From positions 29,577-93,576 of the forward strand of contig CALVHG010000002.1 in assembly GCA_944327285.1 (NCBI GenBank): a stretch of DNA of 64,000 bases, written 5' to 3'. Below the pieces are notes generated by a model. That model saw nothing but the letters and a program-made list of their open reading frames with translations. It was not told the DNA's origin and ran no database searches. Source of the stretch: an uncultured Desulfovibrio sp. (GTDB lineage: Bacteria > Desulfobacterota > Desulfovibrionia > Desulfovibrionales > Desulfovibrionaceae). Position numbers and translations under genes: made by a program. Positions 16,759-25,436 of the stretch are shown one piece after another. Numbering within the stretch: position 1 is the first letter of the stretch; each line of letters opens with the position of its first letter.

Positions 16759-19700
16759 ATGCCCCACAAGGGTCCGCACATATCCATTGCTCCCGATTAC
16801 GTGGTCAACCGTATCTTGCGCATCAATATCGACGATTTCGCAGAATGGCCCGAATCGGTGCGCCTGCTGGCTATTGCCATCGCGGAAGAACTTTTTCTTG
16901 TGGCCTACAATCCCTTTGTGGATGCCGAAACGGTGCGCGCCAGCGTGCATTCCCGCTTTGAGCGGGAGTCTTTGTCTCTGGCCCATTACTACGCCAACGC
17001 CATAGGCGAAGGCATCACCATGTTCTGGTCCGCCTATCAGGCCGAAAGTGCCTTCCGTCAGAAGCTCGTGGAACGCCTGCGCGAATTCATGAGCCCGGAA
17101 TGCGTGCTGGATTCGCCGGTTGCCCTCATCGCCATGGCGACGGACGCCACCGACTTGCGGATGGAGCTCCCCCTGCTGGTGGTGGAGCCGGATTCCGCGG
17201 AGCAGGTGTCCCGGATTGTCAAACTGGCCAATGAAATGAAGTTCGCCCTGATCCCGCGCGGCGGCGGATCTGGGATGACCGGGGGGGCTGTTCCCGCGCG
17301 CAAGCGCGCGGTGGTCGTGAGCCTGACGCGCCTGACGCGCATCGGGCCCATTGATTTGGACGCCATGACGGTCACCTGTCAGGCCGGGGCCATTACCCAG
17401 GATGTCACCAATGCCGTGAGCAAGGCCGGGGCTCTGTTCTCCGTGGACCCGGCATCCAAGCAGGCGTCGAGCATCGGCGGCAACATCAGCGAAAATGCCG
17501 GCGGCCCTATGGCCTTTGAATACGGCACCACGCTGGACAACCTGCTGTGGTGGCGCATGGTGACGCCTACCGGCGAGATCATTACCGTGGAGCGCGAAGA
17601 GCATCCGCGTCACAAGATTCTGCCTGACGAGACGGCCGTGTTTGTCGTTAAGGACATCAGCGGCGGCGTGCGCAACGTGGTGCATCTGCGCGGGGACGAG
17701 ATCCGCCTGCCCGGTCTGGGCAAGGACGTGACCAACAAGGCGCTTGGCGGACTGCCCGGCATGCAGAAGGAAGGCGTGGACGGCATCGTGACCGAGGCCT
17801 GCTTCATCCTGCATCCCAAGCCCAAATTTAAGCGGGTGATGGTCCTGGAATTCTTCGGCCGCTCCATGCATCCCGCGGCCGTGGTTGTGCGGGAACTCGT
17901 CGAGCTGCGCAACCGCATCCGGGAGGAAGGGGATTACGCCCACCTCTCGGCGCTGGAAGAGTTCAACGCCAAATACGTGCAGGCCATCGATTACAAGCGC
18001 AAGTCCGACAAGTACGAGGGCACGCCCATTTCCGTCATCATCCTGCAGGTGGACGGCGACGATCCCTATCTGCTGGATCAGTGCGTGGGCCACATTGTGG
18101 ACGTGGTTGAGCGTCAGGATAATGTGGATATCATCGTTGCCGCCGATGAGAAGGAAGGGGAACGCTTCTGGGAGGACCGGCACCGTCTGTCGGCCATCGC
18201 CAAGCGTACCTCCGGCTTCAAGATGAACGAGGACGTGGTCATTCCCATGGATCGGATTCCCGACTTCGCCCTGTTCCTCGAAAAGCTCAATCTGGAGTGC
18301 ACCGCGCAGGCCTACCGCCACGCTCTGCAGGAAGTGGGACGCCTCCAGGGCTTCCCCATGGAAGACAAGGAATTCAACAGAGAATTTTCCTTTACCTCCA
18401 AGCTGGCGGCTGGCGAGGGTGGACCGGAGGAACTGTCGGACACGGAACTCTGGGAGCGCGCCGGGCATTTCTTCGAGGCGCTGGCGGCAAAGTATCCCTT
18501 CCTTGCCAGACGCATTGCCGTTATCCGCGACTACATGGAAAGCAGTCGTATTGTTGTGGCCAGCCACATGCACGCGGGCGACGGCAACTGCCACGTCAAT
18601 ATTCCCGTCAATTCCAATGACGCCCACATGCTGGAGGAAGCCGAAGAAACGGCCGCGCGCGTCATGGCCGAATGTCAGGCCATGGGCGGGGAAGTTTCCG
18701 GCGAACACGGTATCGGCATCACCAAGATTTCCTTCTTCAGCAAGGAAAAGATGGATGCGCTGCGGGCCTTCAAAGAGCGCGTGGACCCGCGCGACGTTAT
18801 GAATCCCGCCAAGCTGGTCTACAGGGAGCTTCCTGTCCGGCCCTTTACCTTCTCCTTCAATCGCCTGATTCAGGACATCAGCCAGTCGGGCCTGCCCGAC
18901 AAGGACAAGCTCATCAGCCTGTTGTCCACCGTGCAGATATGCACCCGCTGCGGCAAATGTCGTCAGGTCTGCGCCATGTGCTACCCCGAACGCTCCATGC
19001 AGTACCATCCGCGTAATAAGAATATGGCGCTGGGTATGCTCATTGAGGCCGTGTATTACTCGCAGGTCAACAAGGGGCGCATTGATGACGTCCTTCTGCG
19101 CCGTCTGCGCGATCTGGTAGAGCATTGCACGGGCTGCGGTCGCTGTATGGCAAACTGCCCTGTTAAGATTCCTTCAGGCGAAGTGGCGTTGCAGCTGCGC
19201 GCCCTGCTGGAGCACGAAGGCGCGGGCGGGCATCCTATTAAGGAACGGGCCCTGGAATGGCTCGTGCGCGATGTGGAACGTCGCGTGCCCACGGCGGCGA
19301 AGATGGCTTCTGTGGGCCAGAAGATGCAGAATCGCTTCCTGGGCTTCCTGCCCAGCTTCTGGAAGAAGCGTCTGCAGAGCCCGCTCTTTACGGGGCCCGG
19401 TCCCAAGACCGGCTACACCAACCTCTACGAAGCCCTGAAACTGCATCGCGGCAATGTCTTTGCCCCGGCGCAACCCGCGCAGGGCATGCCGTGCGTGCTC
19501 TACTTCCCCGGCTGCGGGGGGGCGCTGTTCTTTGATCGCATTGCCCTCTCTTCCATCATGCTGATGCTTAAGGCCGGTTTTGCCGTTGCCGTGCCGCCCC
19601 GCCATCTTTGCTGCGGCTATCCTTTGCTGGCTGCCGGTCTGGATACGCAGTTCGAGGACAATATGGCGCAGAACCGGCAATATCTGGCGTCCATGATTCG

Positions 19701-20340
19701 GGCCCTGAAGCGTCAGGGCTTCGATGTGCGTCATCTGGTATCCGCCTGCGGTTCCTGTCGGGACGGTCTGTCGCGCATGAAGTTGCAGGAGCAGTTCCCG
19801 GAACTGACGCAGAAGGATGTCACGCAGCTGGTGTTGCCGCTCCTCAGCTCGGATGAGGTCAAAGCCATGCGGGCCGCGCCGTTGGCTGCGGGAACGCCTG
19901 TCGTCTATCACAGTGCCTGCCATTGCGAATGGGCGGACGTGCATCCCATCAAGGCCCGGCCCCAGATAGCCGCGGCGCTGTCCGAATTTAGCGGAGCGGC
20001 GGTCACGCTTTCTCAGGGCTGCTGCGGCGAATCCGGCATGGGGGCCATGACGTCTCCCAGCATTTATAATATGCTGCGCCAGCGCAAGCAGCAGAACCTT
20101 GCCGACATGTTCACTCGTCTCGCGCCGGAAGGCGGCGCTTATGAGGGGCCCGTGCTGGTGGGCTGTCCCTCCTGCAAGCTCGGTATCGGCCGCTGCCTCC
20201 TTAATATGAATGAAGGAAAGCGTCCGGTATTGCATGTGGTAGAATGGCTGGCAGGTCAGTTTGACGGTGAAGACCGGCGGCAATCCTTCCGGCGTCGGGC
20301 CAATGACGCACGAGGCGATGTCCGTGTCGTAGAAGCCTAA
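16759..20340 (+). CDS. FAD-linked oxidase fused to Fe-S/CCG domains (D-lactate/glycolate dehydrogenase-like)
   Basis: 1193 residues. An N-terminal segment of about 120 residues precedes an FAD-binding type 4 domain (about 135-330; LLVVEPDSAEQV, PRGGGSGMTGG, IGGNISENAGG). Then comes a C-terminal FAD-oxidase domain with SHMHAGDGNCHVN and GEVSGEHGIGITK. Two 4Fe-4S motifs follow near residues 728 (CTRCGKCRQVC) and 790 (CTGCGRCMANCP), then two CCG domains (FPGCGGALFF...HLCCGYP; HSACHCEW...GCCGESGMG). Separate GlcD/GlcF- or Dld-type subunits are thus joined in one chain, an architecture seen in sulfate reducers as candidate lactate dehydrogenases. It probably oxidises a 2-hydroxyacid and passes electrons to the membrane. 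An intrinsic terminator follows at once. Confidence 0.9.
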   Translation: MPHKGPHISIAPDYVVNRILRINIDDFAEWPESVRLLAIAIAEELFLVAYNPFVDAETVRASVHSRFERESLSLAHYYANAIGEGITMFWSAYQAESAFRQKLVERLREFMSPECVLDSPVALIAMATDATDLRMELPLLVVEPDSAEQVSRIVKLANEMKFALIPRGGGSGMTGGAVPARKRAVVVSLTRLTRIGPIDLDAMTVTCQAGAITQDVTNAVSKAGALFSVDPASKQASSIGGNISENAGGPMAFEYGTTLDNLLWWRMVTPTGEIITVEREEHPRHKILPDETAVFVVKDISGGVRNVVHLRGDEIRLPGLGKDVTNKALGGLPGMQKEGVDGIVTEACFILHPKPKFKRVMVLEFFGRSMHPAAVVVRELVELRNRIREEGDYAHLSALEEFNAKYVQAIDYKRKSDKYEGTPISVIILQVDGDDPYLLDQCVGHIVDVVERQDNVDIIVAADEKEGERFWEDRHRLSAIAKRTSGFKMNEDVVIPMDRIPDFALFLEKLNLECTAQAYRHALQEVGRLQGFPMEDKEFNREFSFTSKLAAGEGGPEELSDTELWERAGHFFEALAAKYPFLARRIAVIRDYMESSRIVVASHMHAGDGNCHVNIPVNSNDAHMLEEAEETAARVMAECQAMGGEVSGEHGIGITKISFFSKEKMDALRAFKERVDPRDVMNPAKLVYRELPVRPFTFSFNRLIQDISQSGLPDKDKLISLLSTVQICTRCGKCRQVCAMCYPERSMQYHPRNKNMALGMLIEAVYYSQVNKGRIDDVLLRRLRDLVEHCTGCGRCMANCPVKIPSGEVALQLRALLEHEGAGGHPIKERALEWLVRDVERRVPTAAKMASVGQKMQNRFLGFLPSFWKKRLQSPLFTGPGPKTGYTNLYEALKLHRGNVFAPAQPAQGMPCVLYFPGCGGALFFDRIALSSIMLMLKAGFAVAVPPRHLCCGYPLLAAGLDTQFEDNMAQNRQYLASMIRALKRQGFDVRHLVSACGSCRDGLSRMKLQEQFPELTQKDVTQLVLPLLSSDEVKAMRAAPLAAGTPVVYHSACHCEWADVHPIKARPQIAAALSEFSGAAVTLSQGCCGESGMGAMTSPSIYNMLRQRKQQNLADMFTRLAPEGGAYEGPVLVGCPSCKLGIGRCLLNMNEGKRPVLHVVEWLAGQFDGEDRRQSFRRRANDARGDVRVVEA

Positions 20341-20347
20341 GTAATTC

Positions 20348-20379
20348 AAAAAGGCCGTGCAGAAATGCACGGCCTTTTG
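20348..20379 (+). terminator. Intrinsic terminator
   Basis: AAAAGGCCGTGC pairs with GCACGGCCTTTT around AGAAAT, just after the FAD/Fe-S oxidoreductase stop. Confidence 0.93.
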
Positions 20380-20452
20380 TTTCGTGTGAAACGAGTCCCT
20401 TGTTAACTGTCTTTTCCCGGAATAGTCTCCCCCTCCGGTACGGGAACGCCGC

Positions 20453-22537
20453 ATGCAACCTCCCTCTTCCTCTAAAGTAGCAAAAGCCTGGTTTGTTTTT
20501 CTCTTCTGCGCCCTGCTCCCCTTCTGCTGGGCCCTGGGCTTTTTGTATCCGCGTGGCGATGATTTTGACTATGCGGCCCGGTCTATGTTCCTGCTGGATG
20601 TGCCGGGGGGGCTCCTCGAATCCGTCAGGGAATGGCTTTTTCAGAGTGGACGCTATACCTATCACTTCCTGGCTGTTTTGCTGGGTAAGGCGGGAGTCTG
20701 GCCCCTGCTTTCGGCGCTGGTGTGCGCTGCGGTACTGGCCTTGCACGCATTGGCGGGCTATGTGCTGGCGCGCGCTCTGGGCGGCTCTCGTTCCTGGTCC
20801 GCGCTTTGGGGACTCTTTGCTCTGTTCTGCCTGCTGACCTGTCATCAGGCGCTGAACCTTTTCTATATGCAGACCGAGGCTCTTTCCATTGGTCTGCAAA
20901 GCGGAGCGGGGCTGTTGTTTATGGCGCTGCTGTGCCGCCTCTGGCGCGCGCACCCGGCGGAAGCCGTGCCGCGTTCCGGGGTTCGCCACGGAGCCATGCG
21001 CACGCAGCATGGGTTGCGCGGTTTCTGGCGTCGTTGTGCCGCTCCTACAGTCTGGGCCGCAGGGCCGCGTCGAGCTGCTGTGATCGCGGGCATTCTTGCT
21101 GTGGGCGTGTATGAGCAGGCCGCTCTGGCTGTCTGCCTGGCCGCCGCTATGACTGCCCTGCTGGCCTGGCGCTGCCGCCATCCGCTGGCGCGGGACATCT
21201 CGCGCGTGGTCGCCTGGGTGCTTATCGCGCTTGTTCTGTCCTTTCTCGCGCCGGGCAATGTCGTGCATCGTGCCGTGCGGCATGTGGATGCGGCGGTCTT
21301 GTGGCAGAATCTTTCTTCTCTGCCCGCTGATTGGCTGCACCATGCCTTCTGGTGTTTCTCTCTGCCCTGGCTGCTTGCCGTGGTGGCGCTGACCCTGCTG
21401 CTGCCCCGTCCCGCGCGAGAAGAGCGGGAAAAAACTCCTTCGCCCTACCCCTGGCTCTGTCTGGCGGCGCCGCTGGCCTATGTGCTCTTTACGCTGTGCA
21501 TTGCCCTTTTGCAGGCGGGAACGTCCGCTCCTGTCGGCTCCGCTCCCCGATACGCGGCCAGCATGGCTCCCTACGGCGCGTTTGCGCTGGGCGTCGCTCT
21601 CTATCCTTTTGTCGGCTGGCTTGTCCGGCGTCTGCAAGGTATGGCGCATGCGCGGGATATGCGTCTCTGGCTGATTCTTCTTCCGGCTGTGCTGCTGCTC
21701 TGCGGCGGCGGCAACTGGCGGCTGGCGACTGTAAATGCCTGCAACGGGGCTTTTACTGATATCGCCGATCGGCTTTCCCTGCGCTATGCCTTTTTGAAGA
21801 CCGAAGGGCGCATGGCAATGTCCGGCGATCCCGACTTTCGTTTTGGTCTGCTTGGCGAGCTTGCCCGTCCTGACAGGCGCCCTGACAGCATCGATACGCA
21901 ATTGCCCGGTATGGCGGTGCGGCGGCTGGACTACGGCGTTTTCCCCGTGCATGCGGAAGAGGCCTTGCCGCAGGACCCCGAAGTCTGGCCCAATCTTCGG
22001 GTGGCCTGGCTCTATGGTCTTGGCAGCGTGCGTAGCGCTTCGGGAAATGCCGCAGCGGCAGGCGCGGCGGCGTTGCAACCTTCAGCCCGACCGCTTTCTC
22101 TGTCGCCGCAGCTGGAAGAGCTCGGTATCCGCTCGGCCTGGCTTGCCGGAACGCAGGGGGAGAATGCCACCTTTGCGGAAGTCTGGCTCGTGCTGCGCTG
22201 TTCAGGTCCCCTGCCGGAATCCTGGTGCATCTGGCGGCAAAGCCCTGTGGATATGCGCCGTTTGCCTCCCCTGCCCCTGCAACGCTGGTGGGGAATGAAA
22301 GCCTCGGATTTTGCCCGCCGTCAGGAGGCGCTGCCTGACTGGCTGGCGGATATGGCGGGCGTGCGTCTGAATGTGCGCCCCGAACAATGGCGTATCCCCA
22401 ACCCTGAACAGGGCACGGAACTTTTCTACGCATTTCCCCTGCTCCCCCGTTCCCCGCTGACCGACGCCCTGCCCCCTGTCCGGCTCTGGGCGGAAACGCC
22501 GCAGGGCTTTATGCCCTTTGGCGAGAGCGGCGACTGA
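20453..22537 (+). CDS. Large multi-pass membrane protein, possible GT-C-type glycosyltransferase (DUF6056-like)
   Basis: 694 residues. The first two thirds contain about ten hydrophobic segments. An acidic motif in the first extracytoplasmic loop (YPRGDDFDYAARS, about residues 32-44) has the position and Asp pairs typical of GT-C membrane glycosyltransferases that use lipid-linked sugars. The last 240 residues are soluble and extracytoplasmic-looking. A role in surface polysaccharide or glycan transfer is therefore possible but unproven. It stands alone, between a terminator and a repeat-rich gap. The start ATG 20453 lacks a strong ribosome site. Confidence 0.72.
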   Translation: MQPPSSSKVAKAWFVFLFCALLPFCWALGFLYPRGDDFDYAARSMFLLDVPGGLLESVREWLFQSGRYTYHFLAVLLGKAGVWPLLSALVCAAVLALHALAGYVLARALGGSRSWSALWGLFALFCLLTCHQALNLFYMQTEALSIGLQSGAGLLFMALLCRLWRAHPAEAVPRSGVRHGAMRTQHGLRGFWRRCAAPTVWAAGPRRAAVIAGILAVGVYEQAALAVCLAAAMTALLAWRCRHPLARDISRVVAWVLIALVLSFLAPGNVVHRAVRHVDAAVLWQNLSSLPADWLHHAFWCFSLPWLLAVVALTLLLPRPAREEREKTPSPYPWLCLAAPLAYVLFTLCIALLQAGTSAPVGSAPRYAASMAPYGAFALGVALYPFVGWLVRRLQGMAHARDMRLWLILLPAVLLLCGGGNWRLATVNACNGAFTDIADRLSLRYAFLKTEGRMAMSGDPDFRFGLLGELARPDRRPDSIDTQLPGMAVRRLDYGVFPVHAEEALPQDPEVWPNLRVAWLYGLGSVRSASGNAAAAGAAALQPSARPLSLSPQLEELGIRSAWLAGTQGENATFAEVWLVLRCSGPLPESWCIWRQSPVDMRRLPPLPLQRWWGMKASDFARRQEALPDWLADMAGVRLNVRPEQWRIPNPEQGTELFYAFPLLPRSPLTDALPPVRLWAETPQGFMPFGESGD

Positions 22538-22570
22538 TGCGGTAGATGCGGCAAAGGATGTTTGTGTGCC

Positions 22571-22655
22571 GGGGGAGGGGGAACCCCTTTGGCTGGCGCA
22601 CAAAGTGGTTCCCCCTCCCCCAGACACCCACCCCTTCCCCAAACGCGCTTTATTC
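22571..22655 (-). repeat. Family B repeat, diverged copy
   Basis: GGGGGAGGGGGAACC ... GGTTCCCCCTCCCCC with an altered loop, then CCCCTTCCCC and CGCGCTTTATT. It is reversed relative to the copy at 23023. Confidence 0.82.
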
Positions 22656-22739
22656 TGGAGAATGAGGCGTTGCGGTGATGCGGCTGCTTTCCATCGATGC
22701 CCGTCTCCCGGTGATACAGAAAGTTTTTTGAGTGAAACA

Positions 22740-22777
22740 GAACGGCCCCGCAGGAGTAGAATCCGTGCGGGGCCGTT
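22740..22777 (+). terminator. Strong hairpin, possible terminator
   Basis: AACGGCCCCGCA pairs with the GCGGGGCCGTT arm, and GGA pairs with TCC inside it. It is followed by GCAGTGTT rather than a true T-run, so termination strength is uncertain. Confidence 0.6.
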
Positions 22778-22868
22778 GCAGTGTTATCTGCGGGCGGGAT
22801 GGATGATTCCCCGTTTGTGTTACCGGGGGACGGGTATTTGCGGCAGGCGTTTGTGTCGCCGTACCGTT

Positions 22869-23016
22869 TAGAGCATTTTCAGTTTGAAATGCTGCGCGTT
22901 TCAAACCATACGGCCTGTCGTTTCGCGGAAAAAACGTGTTTTTCCACTCACTTTGGGTCGGGCGGCGCTGTGCCGCCGCCTTCGTGTTTCACCTTTTTCA
23001 AAGTTGAAACGCTCTA
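22869..23016 (+). repeat. Family A repeat, full copy
   Basis: TAGAGCATTTTCAG to GAAACGCTCTA. The central hairpin carries GGAAAAAACGTG / TTTTTCCAC. Confidence 0.9.
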
Positions 23017-23022
23017 ATTTTT

Positions 23023-23174
23023 CAGAATAAAGCGCACTGGGGAGGGTGAGGGGGCTTGGGGGAGAGGGAACCCCTCTCGCGCCAGCAGCGACCGAAGGCG
23101 GCCGCAGGCCGTGCCCGTTGCGACGAAGGAAGCTACGGGCATCGACAGCAGAGATGAGGGGTTCCCTCTCCCCC
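23023..23174 (+). repeat. Family B repeat with about 70 bp inserted in its loop
   Basis: The flanks and hairpin arms (GAGAGGGAACCCC / GGGGTTCCCTCTC) match the family, but the loop after TCTCGCGCCAGCAG holds about 70 extra bases. These end in ACGGGCATCGACAGCAG, a motif also found near 1030 and 54040. The copy ends 15 bp before the YkgJ gene. Confidence 0.8.
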
Positions 23175-23189
23175 AATTATACAGCTTGG

Positions 23190-23975
23190 TTATTCGTGCT
23201 TCTTCAGGCCTTCGCTCTGGCCGAAGATGATGAGTTCCATCCAGTCGAGGGCGAAGTCGAGCGTATCCTCGTCTCGACTCATAATAGCGTTACGGCGTTC
23301 TTCGGAGATGTCCACGCGCGAGAAGATGTGCATTTGCGTGATGAGTTCGCGGAACTTGTCCAGCTGGTAGAGACAGAGGACGGCCATAGTGGCCATGCGG
23401 GCTTCCAGCGGCTTACCGGAGGCGCGGACCATGGACATCAGGCGCATATAGCGGTCGTTGGCGGCATTGAAGGTCCTCACACCCTGATCCGCCAGCCATT
23501 CCTGCGCCGTCCAGTCCCTGCCCTGATCAAAACCGTGGCAGTGGGGTTCGCGCACGATGAAGAAGCGCTCTTCCACGCCGTCGTGAGCCATCTTGGCCCC
23601 GCGTCCCAGCGGATAGCAGCGACAGGCGCCGGGTCTGTCCTCATAGACGGAGCAGCCGGCGGGCGTCACAAAGGGGCAGGGTTCGCCGGGACCTTCCAGC
23701 ATGCGCAGCAGCGGCAGGGGGAATCCCGTATCCGGGAAGGTGCGCATGCGGGTATGCGTGTTGAGGAAGGTTTCGCTGTCCATGCCGAAATGACGCCGCA
23801 GGCGCAGCACGTCATAAGGGGTGAGCGGCAGAGTCAGTTCCGCACAGCAGCGATTGAAACAGGGCACGTCCGGGTTGCAGGCAAAACAGAAAGTTTTGCC
23901 GGGCTCCAGCTCCGGCAGGTTTTCGAGAAATTCGCGGCTGGCATCATCCATTACGGCTTCGGGGGTTTCGCTCAT
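23190..23975 (-). CDS. YkgJ family cysteine-cluster protein
   Basis: 261 residues with the YkgJ pattern of cysteines: CFACNPDVPCFNRCC at about 30-44, then CPFVTPAGCSVYEDRPGACRCYPLG in the middle, and a further PHCHGF. The family is thought to bind zinc or an Fe-S cluster; its role is unknown. AAGGA precedes ATG 23975. A second, more compact YkgJ protein is encoded at 42660. It lies between the hisG unit and a repeat-filled gap, transcribed in the same direction as hisG. Confidence 0.88.
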   Translation of the reverse strand: MSETPEAVMDDASREFLENLPELEPGKTFCFACNPDVPCFNRCCAELTLPLTPYDVLRLRRHFGMDSETFLNTHTRMRTFPDTGFPLPLLRMLEGPGEPCPFVTPAGCSVYEDRPGACRCYPLGRGAKMAHDGVEERFFIVREPHCHGFDQGRDWTAQEWLADQGVRTFNAANDRYMRLMSMVRASGKPLEARMATMAVLCLYQLDKFRELITQMHIFSRVDISEERRNAIMSRDEDTLDFALDWMELIIFGQSEGLKKHE

Positions 23976-24135
23976 GGAAAAATCCTTGGTTTGTGGGCAT
24001 TGCGGCTGCGGCGGGGCGCGGCATTAGCGCGTGGGCTGAGTGCTACAGGAATAAACCCCGCAAGGCCGTTGATTTTGCCTTCGGGGGACTGTCGCCGCCG
24101 GGAGGGCGACGATAGTCCCGCACCGTTTCATCCTT

Positions 24136-24222
24136 CAGATAAAAGCGCGCTGGGGAAGGGATGGGGGGCTTGGGGGGAAGGGAAACCCTTCTCGCGCTAG
24201 CAGAAGGGTTTCCCTTCCCCCC
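24136..24222 (+). repeat. Family B repeat, full copy
   Basis: CAGATAAAAGCGCGCTGGGG, then GGGATGGGGGGCTTGGGGGG, then the hairpin AAGGGAAACCCTTCT / AGAAGGGTTTCCCTT. It lies just beyond the 3' end of hisG. Confidence 0.92.
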
Positions 24223-24247
24223 AACATTTTACGAAGATAGTTCCCCT

Positions 24248-25141
24248 CTAGATGACCTTGTTCAGGGCGTATTCAATGATGCCTTCGGCGCCGGCCTTAC
24301 GCAGGCGCGGGATCAGATCGCGCACGACGTCAATATTGACGACGGTTTCCACGGAGAGCCAGCGGTTGTCCTGAAGGGGGGAAACCGTGGGCGAATTGAG
24401 GGAAGGCAGCATGCCGAGGATGGCGTCGAGATTGTCGGCGGGCGCGTTCATCTTGATGGCCACGAGGCTTTCGGCGCGCAGCGCGCCTTCCAGCAGCAGA
24501 GTGATCTGCTCGATCTTGGCGCGCTTTTCGGGATTGTTCATGGCGTCCTTGTTGGCGATAAGCACAGGATAGGAGCACATGACTTCGTCGATGATGCGCA
24601 GGCCGTGGGCGCGGATGGTGGTTCCGGTTTCGGTCACTTCCACAATGCCGTCGGCCAGGCCTTCCACCACCTTGGCTTCGGTGGCGCCCCAGGAATAGAA
24701 GATATTGACGTTGATGCCCAGACGGTCGAAGTAGCGGCTGGTCAGTCCCTTAAGTTCCGTGGCAATGCGCTTGCCTTCGAGATCGCGGGGGTTCTGATAG
24801 GGGGAATCCCCGGCTACGGCCAGCACCCAGCGGCAGGGGCGGTTGGAGGTCTTGGAGTAAACGAGATCCGCAATGCGCACGACCTTGTCCTCAAGGCCAC
24901 ACTCCATGAGCCAGTCCAGACCGACGATGCCGAGATCGAGAATCCCCGCCTCGATATAGCCGCCGATTTCCTGCACGCGGCAGAGCGAAGCGGCGATGGT
25001 GGGATCGTTGATGTCGGGGAAGTAGTTGCGGGTATGCTTGCGGATTTTCCAGCCGGCGCGTTCAAACAGGTTGATGGTGGCGTCTTCCAGCGAGCCCTTG
25101 GGCACGCCGAGCTTGAGAATGGTCTGGCTTTCAGCGGTCAT
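24248..25141 (-). CDS. hisG: ATP phosphoribosyltransferase, long form
   Basis: 297 residues from ATG 25141, which has AAAGGAAA upstream; the 34 extra codons to 25243 were dropped. It catalyses the first step of histidine synthesis, joining ATP and PRPP. Visible features are LGVPKGSLEDAT at the start, GIVGLDWL, the PRPP-binding VVEGLADGIVEVTETGTTIR region, and a C-terminal ACT-like regulatory domain of about 75 residues, so this is the long form that does not need HisZ and is feedback-inhibited by histidine. The preceding gene on the strand is hisI, with a family A repeat between. The stop codon reads TAGAG. Confidence 0.96.
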   Translation of the reverse strand: MTAESQTILKLGVPKGSLEDATINLFERAGWKIRKHTRNYFPDINDPTIAASLCRVQEIGGYIEAGILDLGIVGLDWLMECGLEDKVVRIADLVYSKTSNRPCRWVLAVAGDSPYQNPRDLEGKRIATELKGLTSRYFDRLGINVNIFYSWGATEAKVVEGLADGIVEVTETGTTIRAHGLRIIDEVMCSYPVLIANKDAMNNPEKRAKIEQITLLLEGALRAESLVAIKMNAPADNLDAILGMLPSLNSPTVSPLQDNRWLSVETVVNIDVVRDLIPRLRKAGAEGIIEYALNKVI

Positions 25142-25289
25142 GATACATTTCCTTTGAGGCGATCCTGCGGGGCAGGACGTGAAACTGTGGCGTCGTGGCA
25201 TCGGGCGCGGTTGCGCCCCTGCGCAAGCGTGACGCCGGAGCATGGCGCGGACGGTACGGCTGCGTCACGAATGCGTGACGTCGTGCATC

Positions 25290-25436
25290 TGGAGCATTCT
25301 AGTTTGAGACGCGCGTTGCGTTTCAAACCATACGGCCTGTCGTTTCCGGAAAAAGCGCGGTTTTTCCGCTTTCTTCAGGCCGGGCGGCGCTGTGCGGGCG
25401 CCTCGCGTTTTACCTTTTTGAAAGATAAATGCCTTA
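25290..25436 (+). repeat. Family A repeat between hisI and hisG
   Basis: Runs from GGAGCATTCTAG to the TTA that is the complement of the hisI stop codon TAA. It lies inside what would otherwise be a compact hisI-hisG operon, leaving 292 bp between the genes. Confidence 0.85.

Larger units (their letters stand above)
22538..23189. other. 650-bp convergent gap filled with repeats
   Basis: Contains, in order, a reversed family B copy, a short stretch with CCATCGATGCCCG, an independent strong hairpin at 22740, a family A copy (22869-23016) and a family B copy with an enlarged loop (23023-23174). No gene is visible. Confidence 0.7.
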
